NCBI GenBank assembly: GCA_001899205.1
Contig: MKVL01000001.1
Coordinates: 62,001 to 126,000, forward strand
Direction of reading: 5' to 3'
DNA: 64,000 bases
Origin: Mesorhizobium sp. 65-26
Lineage (GTDB): Bacteria; Pseudomonadota; Alphaproteobacteria; Rhizobiales; Rhizobiaceae
Positions 1 to 8,955 of the stretch are shown here, one piece after another (the stretch's first letter is position 1; each line of letters starts with the position of its first letter). The translations under genes were made by a program, and so were the position numbers. The notes beneath the pieces are model-generated. The model searched no databases and was not told the DNA's origin. It saw only the letters and a program-made list of their open reading frames with translations.

Positions 1-886
1 TGGCGAAGCTGGGGGAACCGCGCACGGCGCCGCTGGAGACGCGCGGCCTGGCATCGAACGAGAACAGGCTGACGAGGTCGCCGCCTTTCAGCGCGATGAA
101 GGCCGAAAGCAGTGCCGCCGTCACGGCGCGGTCGACCTTCGGTACGCCGTCGACCGGCTCGCACATCAGCCGGCCGCTATCGATGGCGAGCACGATGTTG
201 TTGTTCTCCTCGATCCGGAACTCGCGCGCCAGGAGCTTGCCGTGACGGGCGCTGCGTTTCCAGTCGATCATGCGCCGGCCCATGCCGGGCTGGTAGTCCT
301 TCAGCGCCTCGAACTCGCGTCCCTGGCCGGCGCGCTTCTGCGCATGGCCGTCGGCAAGTGCCGAGCGTTGCAGCAGCGTGATCGCCTCGTCGCGCGCGCT
401 GCTGACGTCGGGCAGCACCGCCACCTTGCGGTCCATCGGCAGCACGACCTGGTTCCAGGTCAGCCCGAACGGTCCCTGCCAGCGCAGCCAGAGCCGGTCG
501 AAACTCGCGATGCCGCGCCGGATGGCATCGAATTCGAGGTCGAGCGTTCCGCCATGCGCCGGCAGCGCGCCGCCGGTGCCGTTCACCGGCGCCAGCCGTT
601 GGTCGTGCCCGACGCGGGCCTGCAGCCGGCGCGGACGTGTGCCGAGGCCGGCCGCGATGTGGAGGGTGAAGCGTCCGCCGACACCGACCTGCGGCGGCGC
701 CGTCAGTGTTGCGCTGAGCGAGGCACGTCCACGCCCCGCCGCCGCGTCGACCGCGAGGAAGGCGAGCAGGGTGCATATCCACAGCAGGCCGAGATACCAG
801 ACATGCGGCAGCACGAGCGCGATCAGGAAGGCGGGGATCGCCCCCGCCGCCGCGGCCCACACAGCTCTGCCGCTGGGATAGATCAA
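1..886 (-). CDS. DUF58 domain protein, 3' end beyond the window
   Basis: Translation of the minus strand from the TTG at 886 stays open to base 1. It begins with a short N-terminus containing two hydrophobic segments and later carries the DUF58 hallmark around FEALKDYQPGMGRRMIDWK, followed by ARHGKLLAREF and ENNNIVLAIDSGR. DUF58 proteins are membrane-anchored with a VWA-like fold and are almost always encoded next to a MoxR AAA+ ATPase; the pair is thought to act in envelope-related assembly or metal insertion, but the substrate is unknown. The TTG start overlaps the moxR stop by 4 nt, indicating translational coupling, and no ATG fits as well. The gene is cut by the window edge, so the C-terminus is unseen. 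Confidence 0.85.
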   Translation of the reverse strand, partial: MIYPSGRAVWAAAAGAIPAFLIALVLPHVWYLGLLWICTLLAFLAVDAAAGRGRASLSATLTAPPQVGVGGRFTLHIAAGLGTRPRRLQARVGHDQRLAPVNGTGGALPAHGGTLDLEFDAIRRGIASFDRLWLRWQGPFGLTWNQVVLPMDRKVAVLPDVSSARDEAITLLQRSALADGHAQKRAGQGREFEALKDYQPGMGRRMIDWKRSARHGKLLAREFRIEENNNIVLAIDSGRLMCEPVDGVPKVDRAVTAALLSAFIALKGGDLVSLFSFDARPRVSSGAVRGSPSFA

Positions 887-1839
887 CGCGGCGCTTCCGT
901 CTGGTCGACGAGGTCGGAGACGATCTGCTCGACCAGCCGTCCGTCGATCTGCGCCGCCGGGGAAAGGATGACGCGATGGCGCAACGCCGGCACGGCAAGC
1001 GCCTTGACATCGTCGGGGATGACGTAGTTGCGGCCGTCGAGCGCCGCGCGGGCCCTTGCCGCGCGCGCCAGCATGGCGCCCGCGCGCGGGCTCGCGCCCA
1101 CCTCGAGGTCCGCGCTTTCGCGCGTTCCGCGCACAAGCGCCGCTATGTAGCCGACCACGTCGTCGACCAGCGTGACATCGCCGACCGTGGCCAGCGCGGC
1201 TTCGAGCGTCGCCCGGTCGGTCCGCGCCTTGATGCCGTATTGCTCGATGTCGTGCGAAGCCGAGCCGCCGCCGTGATGGATGATGATGGCGCGCTCCTCC
1301 TGTGCGTCGGGATAGCTCACGCGGTGCTTGAACAGGAACCGGTCCAGCTGCGCCTCGGGAAGCGGATAGACGCCCTGGTGCTCGATCGGGTTCTGCGTCG
1401 CCACCACCATGAAGTTCCGCCCGAGCGAATGGGTTGTGCCGTCGAAGGTTACGGCATGCTCCTGCATGGCTTCCAGAAGCGCGGCCTGTGTCTTCGGCGG
1501 CGTACGGTTGATTTCGTCGGCGAGCAGCAGATCGCAGAAGATCGGGCCGCGCGTCAGCGTGAACTGCCCGGTCTGGAAATTGTAGATGTTGGAGCCGACG
1601 ATATCGCCGGGCATCAGGTCGGGCGTGAACTGGATGCGCCCGTAGGTGACGCCCAGCGCTTGCGCGAAGCAGCGCGCCGTCATGGTCTTGGCGGTGCCTG
1701 GCGGACCTTCGAGAAGGATATGGCCGCCCGCGAACAGCGCCGTCAGCATCAGATCGAGCGTGTCGCGCTGTCCGGTGATCGCCTTCGCCACTTCTTCCCT
1801 GATCTCGCTCGCCAGGGCCTTTACATCATCGACGTTCAC
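883..1839 (-). CDS. MoxR family AAA+ ATPase
   Basis: A 318-residue MoxR-type AAA+ ATPase. Visible motifs are Walker A (GPPGTAKT), Walker B (LLADEINRTPPKTQAALLEAM) and the sensor region VATQNPIEHQGVYPLPEAQLDRF, all in canonical order. MoxR ATPases act as chaperones with VWA/DUF58 partners. I chose the GTG at 1839 because AAGGAGG stands four bases upstream; the longer reading to 1884 has no such site and would overlap the preceding gene further. The start overlaps the 3' end of the DUF4350 fragment by 14 nt and the stop overlaps the DUF58 start by 4 nt, so the three were one operon. The promoter of the original operon may have been lost with the 5' part of the upstream gene. Confidence 0.9.
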   Translation of the reverse strand: MNVDDVKALASEIREEVAKAITGQRDTLDLMLTALFAGGHILLEGPPGTAKTMTARCFAQALGVTYGRIQFTPDLMPGDIVGSNIYNFQTGQFTLTRGPIFCDLLLADEINRTPPKTQAALLEAMQEHAVTFDGTTHSLGRNFMVVATQNPIEHQGVYPLPEAQLDRFLFKHRVSYPDAQEERAIIIHHGGGSASHDIEQYGIKARTDRATLEAALATVGDVTLVDDVVGYIAALVRGTRESADLEVGASPRAGAMLARAARARAALDGRNYVIPDDVKALAVPALRHRVILSPAAQIDGRLVEQIVSDLVDQTEAPR

Positions 1840-2485
1840 CGAGCCTCCTTGCCGTCCAGTCGTGCAGCTTTTCCGCCGCATCATGCATTCCGGTCAAACT
1901 GTTGGAATCCTTCGTTGCCTTGAACCGCGCGGTGAAGCTGTTGGCTTCGCCTTTGTCGCGGGAATCCAGCCAGCGATCGAGCGCTTCGCCCTGCAGGCCT
2001 TGCGGCGCGCCGAGCAGCGTGCCGGCGCGTTGCCGCATCAGCGCCGCGTAGCGCCCGCCGAGTTCGCCCAGCCTGCCGGCGCGCTTGAGCAGCGTCGCGG
2101 TCGTGTCGACCAGCGCGCGCTTGCCGAAGGCGATCGCGCGGCCCTCGGCGCGCGGCGGACCGAACCGGCCGAGCCCATGCAGGAAGGCCAGCGCCGCCGC
2201 CGCCAGAATCGACAAGGTGAGCGCGAGGAACGGGGGCTCGATCAGCAGCTTGGCGAGATCGTGTTTCCGCCCGGCGCCGTGCAGCGTCAGGTCGAACGCC
2301 ACGGCCCCCTTGCTCGGTTCGAGCATGGCGATCATGTCCAGCGCGGCTGCGGCCTTCTGCGGGTCCTTCAGCGCCGCATTGTTGATCAGATCGGGGTCGG
2401 TCAGGATATAGAACGGCTCGTCGTCGAGCTCGGTGAGGACGGCCTTGTCGTTGCCGACGGCGATCAGCGGATGTTCGTCGGCCAC
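1826..2485 (-). pseudogene. DUF4350 domain protein, C-terminal part only
   Basis: The reading frame encodes about 219 residues starting VADEHPLIAVGNDKAVL, then a single transmembrane segment near residues 85-105 (PPFLALTLSILAAAALAFL) and a charged C-terminal tail. This matches the C-terminal half of DUF4350 proteins that lie upstream of moxR in rhizobia. The N-terminal membrane segment and most of the first domain expected of the family are absent. Directly upstream, in another frame, is the start of an unrelated TPR gene. The GTG at 2485 is only the first start-like codon after the break and has no ribosome binding site I can see. I infer a truncation by deletion or rearrangement close to 2485-2500; a product is unlikely to be functional. 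Confidence 0.75.
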
Positions 2486-2729
2486 CCATTGCCTCTTCCT
2501 TGCCGTGTTCCTTCCAGGTCAGATTGTAGAAGGGGCCGGCGGCATAGGCGATGCCCCAATGCGCCATGGCGCAATCGGGGTCGGTCTCCAGCGCCTTCTC
2601 GAAGCACTTGATGCCTTCGTCATGATTGAAGCCGTAGCACCAGTTCAGCCCGACATCGAACCAGCTCTGCGTTTGCGCCGAGGACGTCGAGATGGGGCGG
2701 CGGTAGGCGCCGAGGTCGAAACGGTCCAT
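2486..2729 (-). pseudogene. TPR-repeat protein, N-terminal remnant
   Basis: The ATG at 2729 opens about 80 sensible residues (MDRFDLGAYRRPIS, FDVGLNWCYGFNHDEGIKCF, DPDCAMAHWGIAYAAGPFYN). They look like the first repeats of a cytoplasmic tetratricopeptide protein of several hundred residues. After TWKEHGKEEA the frame runs into out-of-frame DUF4350 sequence. The fragment is therefore the 5' end of a gene fused to the 3' part of another gene on the same strand. What the full protein does is unknown. The roughly 100 bp between this remnant and the sugar permease (2730-2834) holds no gene. Confidence 0.7.
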
Positions 2730-2834
2730 GCCGGCTTTCTTTCACCAGGGTTGCTCGGCCGATCGCCTGGCGGGAATCGGCGACGCATGGTGGGCCGAAC
2801 ACGTGCGGGTTGGCAACGCCGGTGACGAAACGGC

Positions 2835-3844
2835 TCAGGTCCGCACGCCGCCCTCCAGCCGGAAGCGATCCAGCGCCACGGCGCCGATGATGATGAGGCC
2901 CTTGATGATGTATTGCCACACGTCGGGCACCCCGGTCAGGATCAGCCCGTTCGACAGCACCGCGATGATCAGCGCGCCGACCAGCGTTCCCCAGATCGAG
3001 CCGATGCCGCCAACGAACGAGGTGCCACCAAGGATGACCGCCGCGATGGCGTCCAGCTCATAGGCCTGGCCAAGCTGCAATCCATTGGCGGCATAAAGGC
3101 GCGCCGACGCCATGACACCGCCCACAGACCCGCGAGCAGACCTGACATCGCATAGACGAAGACCAGCACCAGGCCGACCTTGATACCGGCAAGACGCGCC
3201 GCGTCCGGGTTGCCGCCGATGGCGTAGATATGCACGCCGAGCACCGTGCGCCGCAGGACGAACCACGACACGAGCACCACGCCGAGGGCGATGATGACCA
3301 GCCATGGGATACCCGCGATACTGCCGTTGCCGATGACGGCGTAGGCAAGGTCGGGATTGAAGACCGTCGTGTCCTTGCCCATCAGCCGAGCCGCGCCTCG
3401 TATGGCCGTCAGCGCGCCGAGTGTGACGATGAAGGGTGGCAGGCGTATGGCTGCGATCAGCATGCCGTTGACGAGGCCGAAGCCCAGGCCGCAGGCAAGG
3501 GCCGCCGGTATGGCCAGGATCGCGTAGGTCGGATCGAGGGAAACGATGAGCGCCGCCATGGCCGCCGCGGCCAGGATCGAGCCGATCGACAGATCGATGC
3601 CGGCGGTCAGGATCACGAAAGTCATGCCGCAGGCCAGCACCAGGTTGATCGATGCCTGCTGCATGACGATCAGGAGGTTGCCGACGGATGCGAAGCGGTC
3701 GCTGGCGATCGCGAAAGCGGCGCACAACACCACCAGTACGGGCAACATGCCGAGCGCCCGCACCAAGGCACGTGTCGCCTGTGCCCTGTTCGAAGCCGGG
3801 CCTTGCCCAGTGGCGGCTTGCACCTGTCTGTCGATCTGGCTCAT
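2835..3844 (-). pseudogene. Sugar ABC transporter permease (RbsC type), frameshifted
   Basis: Together two frames encode one RbsC-like inner-membrane permease. Frame one runs from the ATG at 3844 through the signature [20 protein letters not shown] to [10 protein letters not shown]; frame two resumes with [38 protein letters not shown] and ends GGVRT at 2835. The switch lies near 3110-3130, where the strand reads CTGTGGGCGGTGTCATG; relative to the usual AGLAGVMAS this is a net +2 or -1. Either the gene is inactivated, which would disable the importer, or the base call is wrong. The start overlaps the ATPase stop in an ATGA arrangement, so it is the last gene of the operon. Confidence 0.8.
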
Positions 3845-5367
3845 CCCGTCGCGTCCGTCCCGTCGTTTCCGGTAGCGATTTCGATGATCGCCTCCTGTGT
3901 TATCTCGGCGCCGCGCAGGGCGCCCGCGATATGTCCATCGCGCATCACCAGCACCCGGTCCGCGAGGCCGATCATCTCTGGCAACTCGCTCGATATCATC
4001 AGCACCGCCGCTCCATTGGCCGCGAGCTTGTCGATGAGCCTGTAGATGTCGGACTTGGCGCCGATGTCGACGCCGCGCGTCGGCTCGTCCAGGATCAGCA
4101 CCTTCGGCGAGGTCTCGAGCAGCCTCGCCAGCAAGACTTTCTGCTGGTTGCCGCCCGAAAGGCTGCCGACTGGCGTTCGCGATGAATTTGCCTTGATCGA
4201 AAGGCCGGAGATGGCGCGGGACACGCGCTCGCGCGCGCGGGTAAAACGTCTGAGGCCGAAAGGCCCGGCGTCGCGTCCCATGACCCCGATATTGACGTTG
4301 TCGTCGATGCTCATGTCGAGGAACAGGCCCTGGCCCTTGCGGTCCTCGGTCAGATAGACGATGCCCGCGGCAATCGCGTCAGCCGGGCCGCTGATCGCTA
4401 CCGGCTGTCCTGAAACGGTGAGCGCTCCGCCACTCGGCCTGTCGGCGCCGTAGATCAGGCGCGCGAGCTCGGTCCGGCCCGAGCCGACGAGGCCGGAAAG
4501 CCCCAGCACCTCGCCGGCATGGACTTCCAGGGAGCAGGGGCCGATGCGCCAGCCGTCCGCGATATTCTTCACCGCAAGCACCGGCTCGGCCGGTCCGTGA
4601 TCCGCCCGATGTTCCTTCTTGTAGAAGTCCGACAGGTCGCGACCGACCATCATGCGCACCAGCGTGCGGGAGGACAGCTCGTCGCGGGTCAGAGTGCCGA
4701 CATAGCGACCGTCGCGCAGCACCGAGCAGCGATCGGCGAGCTCGTACACCTCTGCCATGCGGTGAGAGATATAGATGATGGCAAGACCCTCGCCGCGAAG
4801 CTGGCGCACGAGCTCGAAGAGCTTGTCCGTCTCGCGTGACGACAACGCGGTCGTCGGCTCGTCCATGACCAGCACCTTTGCCCGAACAGACAGGGCGCGG
4901 GCGATCTCGACAAGCTGGCGCTGGGCAATGGAAAGGCCTGAAACCTTGGAATCCGGCCCGAAAGGCGCTCCGAGGCGCTTGAGGATCTCCGCGCACTCGC
5001 GCCGCATCGCGGCACGATCGATGAGGCCGCCAAGCCTGGCCTCCCTGCCGAGGGCGACGTTCTCCGACACCGTCAGGTTGGGCGCGAGCGAGAGCTCCTG
5101 GTAGATGACGGCGATGCCCAGCCGCCGCGCATCCTTGGGACCCGCGATCGCGACGGCCTCGCCGTCGAAGATCAGCTCGCCGCCGGCATCGGCCTGCAGG
5201 GCGCCCGAAAGGATCTTCATCAGCGTCGACTTGCCAGCGCCATTTTCGCCCATCAGGGCGTGGATTTCTCCCGGCCAAACCTTGAGTTCGACGCCACGCA
5301 GCGCCTTCACGGCGCCGAATGTCTTGGCGATGCCGCGCATCTCGAGAAGCGGCGCCGCCTCAACCAT
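3841..5367 (-). CDS. Sugar ABC transporter ATP-binding protein (RbsA/MglA type)
   Basis: A 508-residue double ABC ATPase of the CUT2 ribose/galactoside class. The N-terminal half has Walker [10 protein letters not shown] and Walker [12 protein letters not shown] with the relaxed signature [11 protein letters not shown]. The C-terminal half has a degenerate P-loop (GLVGSGRTE), the classic signature [15 protein letters not shown] and Walker [13 protein letters not shown]. This asymmetry is normal for the family. It energises import together with the frameshifted permease downstream and the periplasmic binding protein encoded at 7853-8803. The start overlaps the kinase 3' end by 8 nt. The substrate cannot be read from the ATPase. 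Confidence 0.93.
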   Translation of the reverse strand: MVEAAPLLEMRGIAKTFGAVKALRGVELKVWPGEIHALMGENGAGKSTLMKILSGALQADAGGELIFDGEAVAIAGPKDARRLGIAVIYQELSLAPNLTVSENVALGREARLGGLIDRAAMRRECAEILKRLGAPFGPDSKVSGLSIAQRQLVEIARALSVRAKVLVMDEPTTALSSRETDKLFELVRQLRGEGLAIIYISHRMAEVYELADRCSVLRDGRYVGTLTRDELSSRTLVRMMVGRDLSDFYKKEHRADHGPAEPVLAVKNIADGWRIGPCSLEVHAGEVLGLSGLVGSGRTELARLIYGADRPSGGALTVSGQPVAISGPADAIAAGIVYLTEDRKGQGLFLDMSIDDNVNIGVMGRDAGPFGLRRFTRARERVSRAISGLSIKANSSRTPVGSLSGGNQQKVLLARLLETSPKVLILDEPTRGVDIGAKSDIYRLIDKLAANGAAVLMISSELPEMIGLADRVLVMRDGHIAGALRGAEITQEAIIEIATGNDGTDATG

Positions 5368-6883
5368 TGTGGACCTCGTCTTGCGCGGAGCGCAGATGGT
5401 CCGCGATCGACGGCGTCAGGTCACGATAGGCCGAGGCCAGCGCCGCGTCCGGCTCGATCACTTTCCAGTCGACGTCGGAAAGCCGCGCGGCCTCGGAGGC
5501 ATCGGCGAACACTCCCGTTGCCAGACCCGCGACAAGCGCCGCGCCGACGCCGGCCGCCTCGTCTGTGTCCGGCACGGCGAAACGTCGCTCGAGCATGGCA
5601 GCCTTGATCTGGTTGGCAAGGGTGTTGCGCGCCCCGCCGCCCGTAAGCGTCAGCGTGTCGGGTCGCGTTCCGGTGATCGCCTCGAACCGCTCCAGGTTCA
5701 GGCCGAGCCAGCCAGCCAGCCCTTCGAGCGCGCCTCGCAGGATAGCGCCGGGCGTCGACTGCGCGTTGAGAAACGAGATGTCGGCGCGTCGGCCGCGATC
5801 GTTCCACGGCGCGCCCGTACCCTCGAGGAAAGGACCGACCCTGACCCCGCCGGAACCGGGTGGCGTGGCGGCAGCCTCGTGCCATAGCAGCGCGGCCGTC
5901 TCGGCGGAGGGATTGGGTCCGGACAGCGTCCGCACCAGCCAATCGATCATGCCGCCGGAAGAGGGGATGTGCCCCGATAGCAGGAAGCGCCCGGGCACCA
6001 CATGCGGATAGCAATCATACCGTCCGTCGCCGACGTCGCCGAAGCCGAGCGGCCTGTCGACGACGGTCTTCAGCGCCTCCGACGTGCCGGTCGAATCGAT
6101 CATCCGACCAGGGTCGACCAACCCGCAACCGAGGCCGGCGCAGGGATGGTCATGCCCGGCATTGGTGACAGGGGTGCCCGCCGCGATGCCCGTGACGGAT
6201 GCGATGTCCGCCAGCAGGCCTCCCGCAATGCTTGCCGATGGTTTCAATACGCCCAGCGAGTCCTCGGAAAGGCCGAGCGGATCGAGAATGTGGTGGGACC
6301 ATTTTCCGGTGCGCCGGTCGGCCATGCCGCTGCGCGCCGCCAGGGACGGGCTGGCTACTTTTTTTCCCGACAACAGGAAAGTCGCATAGTCGGCGACCAT
6401 CAGCCACGTCGTGACCTTGCTGAACCAGTCGACGCCGGCCCGCCGCCACCAGTCGATGCGATAGGCGGTGTAGATATCGTCATCGACCATTCCAGTGATG
6501 TCGAACCAGTCGGCGGCGCCAAGGCCCCAATCGGCGCGGCGCTTGGCGGTTCGGCGATCGTACCAGGTGGGGCAGGGCGTCACGCGTCGGTCCTGGCCGT
6601 CGAGGCCGACGAAGCTCTCGCCGATGCTGGCGATGCCGATGCCGCTTATGGCGCCAGCATCGATGCCGCGGCCGGCAAGCACTTTGACGAGGTCGGCCAA
6701 GGACGAGACCAGATCGCGATCCAGCGCGCCCAGATTGAATTCCGCCGCCCCGACGGCAGGCCGGTCGATCGTCATCGGCCGCCGCACCACGGCCTCGACA
6801 CGGCCGCCAGGCCGCGCCGCCACAACCTTCAGGTTGGTCGTGCCGATGTCGATGCCGACGAGCAGGGCGGCGGAAGCGCGCAT
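5360..6883 (-). CDS. FGGY-family carbohydrate kinase
   Basis: A 507-residue sugar kinase with the N-terminal phosphate motif [15 protein letters not shown], the substrate/adenosine region [13 protein letters not shown] and DSTGTSEAL, and the C-terminal FGGY signature around [22 protein letters not shown] kinases phosphorylate pentoses, hexoses, polyols or ketoses. Its place between an aldolase and a CUT2 importer indicates that the imported sugar or polyol is phosphorylated here and then cleaved by the aldolase, but the sequence alone does not show which one. The start overlaps the aldolase stop by one base (TGATG). Confidence 0.9.
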   Translation of the reverse strand: MRASAALLVGIDIGTTNLKVVAARPGGRVEAVVRRPMTIDRPAVGAAEFNLGALDRDLVSSLADLVKVLAGRGIDAGAISGIGIASIGESFVGLDGQDRRVTPCPTWYDRRTAKRRADWGLGAADWFDITGMVDDDIYTAYRIDWWRRAGVDWFSKVTTWLMVADYATFLLSGKKVASPSLAARSGMADRRTGKWSHHILDPLGLSEDSLGVLKPSASIAGGLLADIASVTGIAAGTPVTNAGHDHPCAGLGCGLVDPGRMIDSTGTSEALKTVVDRPLGFGDVGDGRYDCYPHVVPGRFLLSGHIPSSGGMIDWLVRTLSGPNPSAETAALLWHEAAATPPGSGGVRVGPFLEGTGAPWNDRGRRADISFLNAQSTPGAILRGALEGLAGWLGLNLERFEAITGTRPDTLTLTGGGARNTLANQIKAAMLERRFAVPDTDEAAGVGAALVAGLATGVFADASEAARLSDVDWKVIEPDAALASAYRDLTPSIADHLRSAQDEVHNG

Positions 6884-7770
6884 CAGGCCGCCGATGTCCT
6901 CAGCCAGGCGGCAAAGGCGCTGGCCTGTCCTGCCGAGCCGAGATCGTCCATTTTCTCCTCGATGACCGCCTGTGCGGCATGCTGGGCCGGCACCAGCGCG
7001 TCGATGATCGCGATGCCGATGGAGTTCTCGTCCAGCACGCGCTTCAATTGCCCGTTGTAGGCGGTGATGATGTCGGAAAACAGGATGACGAGCGCCACGC
7101 CGGCGTCGGTCGCGGCGCGCATCTGCTCGCGCGGCGTGCCGGAACCGCCGTGCATGCAGATCGGCACGCCGGTGGCTTCACGCAATTCACGGATGCGCTC
7201 GATGGCGAGATTTGGTTTCGCCTTGACCTCGCCATGCGCCGAACCGTGGACGTTGCCGATGGCGGGCGCGAGGATCGTCGCGCCGCTTTCGCGCACAAGG
7301 CGAACCGCCTGCTCGACATTGGCGAGGTCGTCGTCCGTCTGCACCGCGCCATGTTCCATGTGCCCGATCGCGGCCTCGACCATGATGCCGAGCGGCTCTG
7401 CCACCTCGACCACCTGTTTGACGCGGCGGATGTTTTCCTCCAGCGGCTCCTCCGCGGCGTCGAGCATGACGCTGGTGCAGCCGGCGCGAATGGCGTCTAC
7501 CGTGTCCGCGAGCGTGTTGCCGTGATCGAGGCTGAGCCCAACCGGAACGGATGCCTCCGCCGCCAGCTTGCGGGCGACGCCCGTCAGCGTGTCGAAGCGG
7601 GTGATCTGCCGCGAATCCGGATGGATACGAATGATGACGGGCGAGTTCTTCTTCTCCGCGGCGGCGATGGCCGCCTGGATGATTTCGATGTTCATCGAGA
7701 CGAAGGCGCCCACAGCGTATTTGTTGTCGGAAGCATGTTGCAGGAGACGGTCCAGGGAGGCAATTGGCAT
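6883..7770 (-). CDS. Class II fructose/tagatose-bisphosphate-type aldolase
   Basis: A 295-residue Zn-dependent class II aldolase. Recognisable elements are VGLSLDHGNTL (metal His and Asp), VEAAIGHMEHG, AIGNVHGSAHG (metal His) and CMHGGSGTP (metal/phosphate region). The stretch usually reading MIDGS is MLDAAEEPLEEN here, and the protein is shorter than the long-form enzyme, so the substrate is probably not simply fructose-1,6-bisphosphate; ketose phosphates such as tagatose-, sorbose- or other 1-phosphates are possible. It is co-transcribed with the kinase and importer. A start at the ATG at 7770 gives the normal N-terminus IASLDRLLQHA. Confidence 0.87.
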   Translation of the reverse strand: MPIASLDRLLQHASDNKYAVGAFVSMNIEIIQAAIAAAEKKNSPVIIRIHPDSRQITRFDTLTGVARKLAAEASVPVGLSLDHGNTLADTVDAIRAGCTSVMLDAAEEPLEENIRRVKQVVEVAEPLGIMVEAAIGHMEHGAVQTDDDLANVEQAVRLVRESGATILAPAIGNVHGSAHGEVKAKPNLAIERIRELREATGVPICMHGGSGTPREQMRAATDAGVALVILFSDIITAYNGQLKRVLDENSIGIAIIDALVPAQHAAQAVIEEKMDDLGSAGQASAFAAWLRTSAA

Positions 7771-7852
7771 GGGTTATCCTTGCGGGCGAGCGCTTTCTTG
7801 AGGGGACGATGTGCCAGCCGGACAGGCCGGCCGGCACGACTTTCGGATTGGC

Positions 7853-8803
7853 CTATTGGGCGCTGTTCCAGCCCTTGTAGCTTCCGATATTCTCGCGCGT
7901 GATGAGTTCGGGCGCGACGAGGATGGAGGGTTCGGCGAGCTTCTCGCCCTTGAGCAGCGAAACGCCGGCCTTCACCGCGGCCGCCGCGAGTGCCGACGGC
8001 AACTGCGCGGAGGAGGCTTCGATCATCGTGTTGCCCTTGAGCGCGGCCTCGATGTCCGGTGAGCCGTCGACGGTGGTGATCACGATGCCGGTGCGGTTGA
8101 GCTGCTTGGCGGCAAGGTCTGCGCCGATGGCGGACGGGTCGTTAATGGTGAAGATGGCGTTGACGTTGTCGTTGGCCGTCAGCAGCCCGGTCGTCACATT
8201 GAGGCCGCCCTCGCGCGTGCCGATGCCGTTCTGGTTGTCGGACAGGATCTTGATGTCCGGGCTCTTGGAGAGCACGTCCTTGCAACCCGCGACCCGGTCG
8301 ATCACGCCGGAGACCGGTGGACCGTTGACGATGAGGAGGTTGCCCTTGCCGCCCAGCTTGGTGGCGATGTATTCGCACGCCTGCTTGCCTGCGGTCACAT
8401 TGTCCGTTGTGATCGTAGCCTGCGCGCCATCTGCGGTGTTGTCGATGGCGACAACCGGGATGCCGGCGGCCTCGGCGCGCTTGATCGCGGCGCCAATGGC
8501 CCTGGAATCGACGGCGGACACGATGATCAGGTCGACGCCGGCCTGGATGAAGTTGTCGAACTGGGTCGACTGCTTGCCGAGGTCGTAATCACCCGAGACG
8601 ACCAGGGTCTTGGCATCCGGCCCGGCTGCCTGCTTGACCTGAGCCTCGATGCTCTTGGCGATGGCGCCGAAGAAGGGATTGCCGAGGTCGACGACGGTGA
8701 CGCCCACCGATTTCAGGTCCTTCGCCGATGCGGCCTGCGGCAGCATTCCGGCCGTTGTGGCCATAAGGCAGGCGAGCAAGGCCCTTGACGCAAAATGTCT
8801 CAT
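7853..8803 (-). CDS. Sugar ABC transporter periplasmic substrate-binding protein
   Basis: A 316-residue periplasmic-binding protein of the Peripla_BP_4 (RbsB-like) class. An N-terminal signal peptide (MRHFASRALLACLMATTAG...AASA) precedes the mature start KDLKSVGVTVVDLGNPFFG. Hinge and ligand-contact segments VDLIIVSAVDSRAIG, IPVVAIDNTADG, and FTINDPSAIGADLA follow. I start at the ATG at 8803, preceded by GAGGAAATC; an in-frame ATG seven codons earlier lacks a comparable site. It is the promoter-proximal gene of the 8803-2835 operon, consistent with high expression of the binding protein, and faces the RpiR gene across the repeat-bearing control region. Confidence 0.92.
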   Translation of the reverse strand: MRHFASRALLACLMATTAGMLPQAASAKDLKSVGVTVVDLGNPFFGAIAKSIEAQVKQAAGPDAKTLVVSGDYDLGKQSTQFDNFIQAGVDLIIVSAVDSRAIGAAIKRAEAAGIPVVAIDNTADGAQATITTDNVTAGKQACEYIATKLGGKGNLLIVNGPPVSGVIDRVAGCKDVLSKSPDIKILSDNQNGIGTREGGLNVTTGLLTANDNVNAIFTINDPSAIGADLAAKQLNRTGIVITTVDGSPDIEAALKGNTMIEASSAQLPSALAAAAVKAGVSLLKGEKLAEPSILVAPELITRENIGSYKGWNSAQ

Positions 8804-8885
8804 GATGATTTCCTCCGAATGCATCGATGTGGTCTTGTTGTGGCTGGATACGGCATGTTGCCGTCGATGTGAAAGCTAGTATGAT

Positions 8886-8936
8886 ACAAAATGTCTCGCA
8901 AGAGGGCATTTTGTAAAATTTCATGGGGCATTTTGT
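8886..8936. promoter_or_regulatory. RpiR-type operator cluster, three CATTTTGT half-sites
   Basis: The divergent intergenic region contains ACAAAATG at 8886-8893 and CATTTTGT at 8907-8914, an exact 8-bp inverted pair, plus another CATTTTGT at 8929-8936. The two direct copies are 22 bp apart, two helical turns. CAAAATGTCTC at 8887-8897 is repeated exactly at 8791-8801, over the first codons of the binding-protein gene. The position between the RpiR gene and the operon it should control makes this the likely operator; that it binds this RpiR is inference. Confidence 0.6.
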
Positions 8937-8955
8937 CCCTTGAGTGGAGGCGGTG

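Noticed and set aside
177-1136. Long minus-strand frame over the DUF58 and moxR genes
   Set aside because: Arg/Ala/Pro-rich translation without any domain; the DUF58 and MoxR frames explain the DNA.
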